Made by a program: the position numbers and the translations under genes. Below are positions 32,476 through 36,726 of a stretch of DNA of 36,726 bases, piece by piece. The notes under the pieces are model-generated. The model worked only from the letters and a program-made list of their open reading frames with translations. It ran no database searches and had not been told where the DNA came from. The stretch covers positions 1 through 36,726 of the forward strand of contig SKVC01000091.1 in NCBI GenBank assembly GCA_007129655.1, written 5' to 3'. Source of the DNA: Thermoplasmata archaeon (GTDB lineage Archaea; Thermoplasmatota; Thermoplasmata; Halarchaeoplasmatales; Halarchaeoplasmataceae). Within the stretch, counting starts at the first letter, position 1. Each line of letters begins with the position of its first letter.

Positions 32476-32526
32476 GACGGATTGTAAGATTGAAGATGGT
32501 TTAAAGTCTTTCGAATTTTCCCGCAA

Positions 32527-32536
32527 TATATTAATT
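32527..32536. promoter_or_regulatory. Palindromic AT-rich element between leuS and tpiA
   Basis: AATATATTAA lies about 30-38 bases before the tpiA ATG (32565) on the plus strand, fitting its TATA box. On the minus strand leuS has a closer TATA-like TTTAAA near 32500-32505, so this element need not be shared. Confidence 0.45.
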
Positions 32537-32564
32537 GTTCGATGCCCATGTCCTCCCGATTAAG

Positions 32565-33230
32565 ATGATATCCAAACCGGTGATAATGGTCAATTACAAA
32601 ACGTACAACGAATCCGTAGGGAAGAGAGGGTTGGAATTGACTAAAAAGATAGAAAAGTATGCAACTGGCAACTGGACGGTATGCCCTCAAGCTGTCGAGC
32701 TGCGAGAAACGATAAAAAGTACCGGATTACCAGTATTCGCACAACATATCGATGCTGTCGAGCCCGGGAGCCATACCGGACACACACTCTTCGAAGCCGT
32801 GGTGGACGCCGGAGCTGTGGGTACACTGATCAATCACTCTGAAAATACTTTGGAACTTTGGGAGATCGAGATGCTCGTTTCCAAATGTAAAGGCGCCGGA
32901 TTGACCACCGTCGTGTGTGCAAACAATCCTTCTGCATCCGCTGCCGCCGCCGCTCTAGGACCGGATTTCGTCGCCTACGAGCCACCGGAACTCATCGGAG
33001 GGGACATATCTGTATCTACCGCAAAACCAGAACTCGTTGCCGAAGCGGTAAGGATGGTCAACGGTGTAAACACGGATGTAGGCGTCCTATGCGGTGCCGG
33101 TGTCAAAAACGGTGAGGACGTTAAGCGCGCACTGGAGCTGGGTACGGAAGGCGTACTGCTGGCATCTGGTTTGGTGAAGGCAAAAAATCTGGAAGCGGTA
33201 ATCGCAGACCTGGAATCCGGGCTGCTTTAG
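32565..33230 (+). CDS. tpiA: Triosephosphate isomerase, archaeal type
   Basis: A 221-residue TIM, the shorter archaeal form. Catalytic residues are visible: K12 in VNYKTY, H91 in LINHSEN, and E139 in AYEPPELIG; the phosphate loop is CGAGVKNGEDV and the end VLLASGLVKAKN. It interconverts dihydroxyacetone phosphate and glyceraldehyde-3-phosphate. The frame is open to a TTG at 32535, but the ATG at 32565 begins the normal MISKPVIMVNYKTY and fits the TATA spacing better. Convergent with the DUF362 gene, overlapping by four bases. Confidence 0.96.
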   Translation: MISKPVIMVNYKTYNESVGKRGLELTKKIEKYATGNWTVCPQAVELRETIKSTGLPVFAQHIDAVEPGSHTGHTLFEAVVDAGAVGTLINHSENTLELWEIEMLVSKCKGAGLTTVVCANNPSASAAAAALGPDFVAYEPPELIGGDISVSTAKPELVAEAVRMVNGVNTDVGVLCGAGVKNGEDVKRALELGTEGVLLASGLVKAKNLEAVIADLESGLL

Positions 33231-34303
33231 TCGGAAGATAGAGCATCTTCCGGGCATACTTCCACACAGCAGTAGCAGCGTATACAATTCCACCAGCTTA
33301 TCTTAGGACCGTTTTTACCAATCTTTATAGCGTCTTCAGGGCAGATCTCCATGCATTTAGCGCATTTTGTACAAGAACCAGCTTCCAAAGACGGACGCTT
33401 AAGATACATATTGGCCAGTACTCCGCCCAGGGAATCCGGTACCCACCACGGCGTAGAGCCGCCGGAAGGATAATCGAGATTTTGTTCTATCTGAGAGGGG
33501 GTTAGGCCGGTGTATTCGATAATCTTGATAGCTTCCTTCTGAGCCTTTATGGTTGTTACCTTTTCCGGCGGTATACCCACCGATAGACAAGCGGCTATGT
33601 CCAGTTCGTATGCATCCTGTGATACCAGCACCATCCCTAATTCAACGGGATTGCCACCGGCGGGGCCCGAGCCCTCCATGGCCAGCACGCCGTCCATGAG
33701 TGATAATCTTGGCTTCACTGCATCGTGTATATCCAGTATCACCTTGGAGAATCGATCTATACCCCGGTACTTTCCATGAAATGCAGCCTTTGTCAGACCG
33801 GGAACAGCGCCGTACATATTCTTGACCGCTCCGGTATAAACCGTCAGTCCGTGGGTTTTGAGTTTAGGTAGATTGATCACTCCGTCGACTTCCTTGAATA
33901 CGGAGAGTACGGGAACCGATTTGAGTATTCGGCCTTCCGGTAGATTCACTCTGGATTCCGAAAGATCATAATTCAGTCTCGCTCCGGTTTCTTTTTCGAC
34001 CTCCAGCCATCCGGACTTTTCGTAAAATTTACGAAGTATACGAACGGAACTGGGGCCGCCCGGTGAATCCGCGATGATCACTTCCGCTCCTTGTTCTAGA
34101 ACTAACTCCACAACCGCACGGATAAAATCGGGATGTGTGGTAACCGCTTTCTCAGGTGGAGCGCCCTTGAGCAGATTGGGTTTTAACAATATCTTCTCAC
34201 CGGGTTTGACGAACTTGGATATGCCGCCGAGAGATTCTATACCCTCTCTGATCACCCTGTTAACTTCTTCGTAACCTTCGGTTTTACCTATATAAACTGC
34301 CAC
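33227..34303 (-). CDS. DUF362 domain protein with C-terminal 2[4Fe-4S] ferredoxin domain
   Basis: A 358-residue protein. The DUF362 domain (about 1-290) shows ILLKPNLLKGAPPEKAVTTHP, VIIADSPGGPSS and LPKLKTHGLTVYTGAVKNMYGAVPG. The C-terminal ferredoxin has two complete clusters, CTKCAKCMEICP and CIRCYCCVEVCP. An iron-sulphur electron-transfer role is clear for the end; the main domain has no firmly known activity. The start is a GTG at 34303 about 28 bases from an ATTTATC element (near 34325-34337), consistent with a leaderless mRNA of its own. Overlaps tpiA tail to tail by four bases. Confidence 0.92.
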   Translation of the reverse strand: MAVYIGKTEGYEEVNRVIREGIESLGGISKFVKPGEKILLKPNLLKGAPPEKAVTTHPDFIRAVVELVLEQGAEVIIADSPGGPSSVRILRKFYEKSGWLEVEKETGARLNYDLSESRVNLPEGRILKSVPVLSVFKEVDGVINLPKLKTHGLTVYTGAVKNMYGAVPGLTKAAFHGKYRGIDRFSKVILDIHDAVKPRLSLMDGVLAMEGSGPAGGNPVELGMVLVSQDAYELDIAACLSVGIPPEKVTTIKAQKEAIKIIEYTGLTPSQIEQNLDYPSGGSTPWWVPDSLGGVLANMYLKRPSLEAGSCTKCAKCMEICPEDAIKIGKNGPKISWWNCIRCYCCVEVCPEDALSSD

Positions 34304-34387
34304 GAAAAGGAATAGTCTGTTTGTGATAAATATTTACCGGAAAAGAAAGATAATTTTACATAACTTTCTTTTCCACTGCTAGCTCAT

Positions 34388-34415
34388 AAGAAAAATATGT
34401 TTTCATATTTTTCTT
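34388..34415 (-). terminator. Perfect 12-bp hairpin after the creatininase-family gene
   Basis: Arms AAGAAAAATATG (34388-34399) and CATATTTTTCTT (34404-34415) pair perfectly around a four-base loop. The hairpin begins 17 bases after the stop codon at 34432 on the minus strand and includes a T-run in its distal arm, so it most likely ends the three-gene operon. It is also upstream of the DUF362 promoter, and an operator role is the alternative. It is the longest perfect hairpin that I noticed in the window. The 128-base gap contains no gene. Confidence 0.6.
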
Positions 34416-34431
34416 GATCGCTATTTGTGGG

Positions 34432-35265
34432 TTAGAGGTATCCACGCATCTCCATCACTATCTTGATACGCTCGGCCATCAGCTCGGCCCCTAGCTTCCA
34501 CAGCTCTCTGCCTTTCTCCGCAGTGGCTTTGGACGGGTCCCCCAGTACGCCTACAGAAGACAGTTCGTGGGTATCCCATGCAAATTGGAAGTTCGGTTTG
34601 TGGTCGAATGACATGGAAGGATGTGGAAAGTTCATCTCGAGTTCCGGGATGGCGTCGGTATCAACAAGCTCTTTACGGTTGGCTAGAGATGTAGAAGTTT
34701 CGTATTCGCCTGCATGCACGTCATTCTCTGTTTTTACCAGCTCTTTTTTACCCGGCTCCATACTATCGCCGGAGTCGATGAAAACCAGTAGTCCTGTCTC
34801 TTTTTTCAGCTTACGGGCTACCACATTCAACACAGAGGTATTGCCTCCGTGACCGTTACTGATGAAGAGCTTCTGGAAGCCGTGGGTTGCTACGGAACGT
34901 CCGATATCCATGATGACCGCCTCCAATGTTTCCGGTCGAAGTGTGACAGTCCCGGGAAACGACATGTGATGGTCACTCACGCCGTAGGCAACAGTGGGAA
35001 GTATCGGTGGTTTCGGACAATCTAACAGTTTTACCGCTTCTTCGAGTATGTATTTAGCATCGTAAGAATCCGTGTCTAAAGGTAGGTGCGGCCCGTGCTG
35101 TTCGAGGCTACCTACCGGCAGCAGTGCTACATCGACGTATCGTGAGAGGCATAGTAAATTTTCTCTGGTCAATTCGCCCCAGTGTATCACCGGTTCGTCC
35201 AAAAATGTTTTCTCTTTTTCTTCCATAGAAGGGTAAAGTACGTGGCAGTTTTTACATTTTTTCAC
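34432..35265 (-). CDS. Creatininase-family metal-dependent amidohydrolase
   Basis: A protein of the creatininase fold, 277 residues from the chosen start. Metal-ligand motifs are PVGSLEQHGPHLPLDTDSYDA (Glu, His, Asp), ISNGHGGNTS and DVHAGEYETS (His, Glu). Members include creatininase, the FAPy deformylase of archaeal riboflavin/F420 synthesis, and mycofactocin-related proteins, so the substrate is open. Start choice: a GTG at 35265 overlaps the upstream stop as GTGA, typical of coupled genes. An ATG at 35280 and an ATG at 35226 (MEEKEKTF) are alternatives, the last giving the most usual length. Third gene of the operon with the flavoprotein and isochorismatase-like hydrolase. Confidence 0.85.
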   Translation of the reverse strand: MKKCKNCHVLYPSMEEKEKTFLDEPVIHWGELTRENLLCLSRYVDVALLPVGSLEQHGPHLPLDTDSYDAKYILEEAVKLLDCPKPPILPTVAYGVSDHHMSFPGTVTLRPETLEAVIMDIGRSVATHGFQKLFISNGHGGNTSVLNVVARKLKKETGLLVFIDSGDSMEPGKKELVKTENDVHAGEYETSTSLANRKELVDTDAIPELEMNFPHPSMSFDHKPNFQFAWDTHELSSVGVLGDPSKATAEKGRELWKLGAELMAERIKIVMEMRGYL

Positions 35266-36107
35266 TGTTTTTTGTTGCATATATCCATGGCTGCTGCCAG
35301 ACCGGTACCCCATGCCAGGGATGCATGTCTGTAACCGCCGAGAACCAGGGAGCCCACTAAATATAGTCTGTCTACATCGGTACTGCCTGAAGGGAATTTT
35401 ACATCGCCATATGAGAAGTCCATAGGTGGTACGCAGGGCTCACGTCCTATGGCCACTACGACCGTATCGCACTTTAAGATCTCTTCCCCAAAATTCAACT
35501 TATAGCCTCTTTCTTCAACTTCCCAGTCCTTCAGTTCCCCGTTCAGTACACGTATATCCTGCCGTTTTACTTCGTCGATCAGCGTTTGAAGTGCTTTCGG
35601 TTCGCCCCTCTGCAGAATCACGGACTCACCACCGAGTTCGTTTATCCGAAGAGCATAATCGTAGGCTGCATCTCCGCCGCCCACCACGCCAACGGTTTCG
35701 TATGTATGATCGCGCCATTCGGGATGATATTTTTCATCCGGAATACCCAGTCCTCTCGGTTTGGTGCCGGTGGCCAGTACCAGATTATTCGAGCTGACCA
35801 CACTGCCGTCCTTCATGACAGATTCGAAGCTGTTCTTCTTCTCAGATATTTCAGTTACTTCGTCTTTTAGCACCGTTAAATCGTGATCGCTGATTATATC
35901 GGTTAGCTCTTCAACAGCTTCTCTGCCACTCATATCACGCAAGCCGGGAAAGTTCTCGATACGGTTCGCCTGGTAGAGCAACCCGCCCGGTCGATCTCTC
36001 TCTATCAACAGTACATCCTCTATCCCTTGGCGTATGCACTGCTGTGCACATGCTATTCCCGCCGGACCGGCGCCTATGATCGCAACCTCTGCTCTACGTT
36101 TTTGCAT
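35262..36107 (-). CDS. Thioredoxin-reductase-like FAD/NAD(P)-dependent oxidoreductase lacking the CxxC pair
   Basis: A 281-residue flavoprotein. The FAD site is VAIIGAGPAGIACAQQC at the N terminus, with PGGLLYQANRIENFPG as in thioredoxin reductases. The NAD(P) site is VGVVGGGDAAYDYALRI, and ATGTKPR and LYLVGSLVLGGYRHA close the FAD domain. In thioredoxin reductases a CxxC precedes the NAD(P) site GGGDSA; here that stretch reads EWRDHTYETVG, with no cysteine pair. It must therefore pass electrons to something other than thioredoxin, perhaps ferredoxin or a small molecule. The ATG at 36107 follows GGAGAT by six bases; the frame is open to 36134. It overlaps the upstream gene's end by 34 bases. 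Confidence 0.85.
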   Translation of the reverse strand: MQKRRAEVAIIGAGPAGIACAQQCIRQGIEDVLLIERDRPGGLLYQANRIENFPGLRDMSGREAVEELTDIISDHDLTVLKDEVTEISEKKNSFESVMKDGSVVSSNNLVLATGTKPRGLGIPDEKYHPEWRDHTYETVGVVGGGDAAYDYALRINELGGESVILQRGEPKALQTLIDEVKRQDIRVLNGELKDWEVEERGYKLNFGEEILKCDTVVVAIGREPCVPPMDFSYGDVKFPSGSTDVDRLYLVGSLVLGGYRHASLAWGTGLAAAMDICNKKQ

Positions 36108-36715
36108 AGTAATATCTCCGCCAGACCGTGGCATATGGATTTAAGGGAGGACATATGCACTTCTTCGCCGCTGGTAGCGGTAGCGTCTGCGATGAAAAAG
36201 GTGCGGTAATCGCGTATGAAGGCTTCCCTGCAACTGGTTTCACAGCATATGTCAGTCATCACTCCGGAGATGAAGATGTTCTCGATGTCGTCCAAATGCT
36301 CTTCCAGTTCCGTCCGATAAAAAGAAGAGTATGTCGGTTTTTTTATCAGTTCTCCCTTTACATCGATCCTTTCATCGAGTTCGGTCATGGGACCTTCTGT
36401 TATGATGGAGCTCCACCATTCCAGCATGGAGCCCTTTTCTTCCGGATCCTGTACCGTAGTCGTATAGAGTACCTTACCGCCTTTATCAACGAACAGCTTT
36501 ACTAGATAGTTTATGTTATCGATGATAGCTTCTGCAGCCGGCAGATATGCGTGGCTCTCGGGATCCAAAAAATATTTCTGCATATCGATAACGAGGAGTG
36601 CGCTTTTACCCGTATGAATATCGCCGGGCCATCGTTTGCAGAAGGGTAGTTCTTCCAACCAGCCGGCGGCTTTACGCTCGATATTTTCCGATGTCAGGTA
36701 GTTCGCTTTTTTCAT
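36074..36715 (-). CDS. Isochorismatase-family cysteine hydrolase
   Basis: A 213-residue hydrolase of the nicotinamidase/isochorismatase fold. The triad can be placed: D44 in ALLVIDMQKYF, Lys near 126 in LIKKPTYSSFY, and C157 in GVMTDICCETSCREA, with the usual cis-peptide region before it. Members cleave amides such as nicotinamide, N-carbamoyl compounds or isochorismate; the zinc ligands of a true nicotinamidase (D-x-H-x-x-H) are not evident near residue 55, so nicotinamidase is less likely. An in-frame TAG directly precedes the ATG, so the start is firm. It is the first gene of the visible operon; the window ends 11 bases upstream. Confidence 0.87.
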   Translation of the reverse strand: MKKANYLTSENIERKAAGWLEELPFCKRWPGDIHTGKSALLVIDMQKYFLDPESHAYLPAAEAIIDNINYLVKLFVDKGGKVLYTTTVQDPEEKGSMLEWWSSIITEGPMTELDERIDVKGELIKKPTYSSFYRTELEEHLDDIENIFISGVMTDICCETSCREAFIRDYRTFFIADATATSGEEVHMSSLKSICHGLAEILLCKNVEQRLRS

Positions 36716-36726
36716 CTATATGGATA

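Noticed and set aside
35220..35265. CKNCH, a heme c-binding-like motif at the start of the creatininase-family protein
   Set aside because: It lies in the uncertain N-terminal extension, there is no signal peptide or cytochrome context, and it disappears if the ATG at 35226 is the start.

Overview
The window reads as a compact chromosome segment of a euryarchaeon, most plausibly a Thermoplasmatota-type lineage (this rank is inference). Archaeal identity is firm. The segment carries transcription factor B next to the H/ACA protein Gar1, a Hef helicase-nuclease (known from euryarchaea), a DacZ-type diadenylate cyclase, an archaeal beta-CASP nuclease, archaeal forms of LeuRS and triosephosphate isomerase, diphthamide synthetase, and a preflagellin/prepilin-type peptidase. 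Many genes have a TATA box about 25-30 bases before the start codon with no room for a leader, while genes inside operons have GGAGG/GGTGAT-type ribosome sites. I see no CRISPR array, insertion sequence, phage gene, rRNA or tRNA. No gene-free stretch exceeds about 210 bases.

Layout. 1-2750: a CBS/ribosome-hibernation-like protein cut by the window start, a histone-deacetylase-family hydrolase, and Dph6. 2771-6366: a minus-strand group that looks redox-related, with two ferritin-like diiron paralogues and an operon of HAD phosphatase, AhpD-like protein and aldo/keto reductase. 6422-7646: a polyprenol-kinase-like membrane protein followed by a thymidylate-kinase-like P-loop kinase. 7667-8858: gar1-tfb. 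8979-11931: an operon of beta-CASP nuclease, nadC and prepilin peptidase. 12108-15095: a large oligopeptide-type binding protein with Ig-like domains and a membrane anchor, then an acidic repeat plus SHOCT-like ORF in the same frame after a single stop. 15125-20453: dacZ, RNase Z, a small zinc-binding protein, hef, an HTH regulator and thioredoxin. 20550-25321: a tRNA methyltransferase, a site-2-type protease, two paralogous pilin-like proteins, DUF488 and a ribbon-helix-helix regulator. 25456-29585: an operon of sugar nucleotidyltransferase, glmS and a DUF63 membrane protein. 29626-34303: leuS, tpiA and a DUF362-ferredoxin protein. 34432-36715: an operon of isochorismatase-family hydrolase, thioredoxin-reductase-like flavoprotein and creatininase-family hydrolase.

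Most of this is core archaeal information processing, cofactor and envelope-precursor metabolism. The less ordinary items are: (i) the solute-binding protein whose natural cytoplasmic tail seems cut off by one in-frame TAA; (ii) the pilin-like gene pair in the same window as a prepilin peptidase; (iii) a small zinc protein with coding-like sequence upstream of its only ATG; (iv) a thioredoxin-reductase-like enzyme without the CxxC pair; (v) a candidate PCNA-binding motif in the Hef linker; and (vi) divergent gene pairs that seem to share one central TATA element. Many gene ends overlap or abut tail to tail, so the genome is under strong compaction. I found no clear new multi-gene defence or mobile system here.
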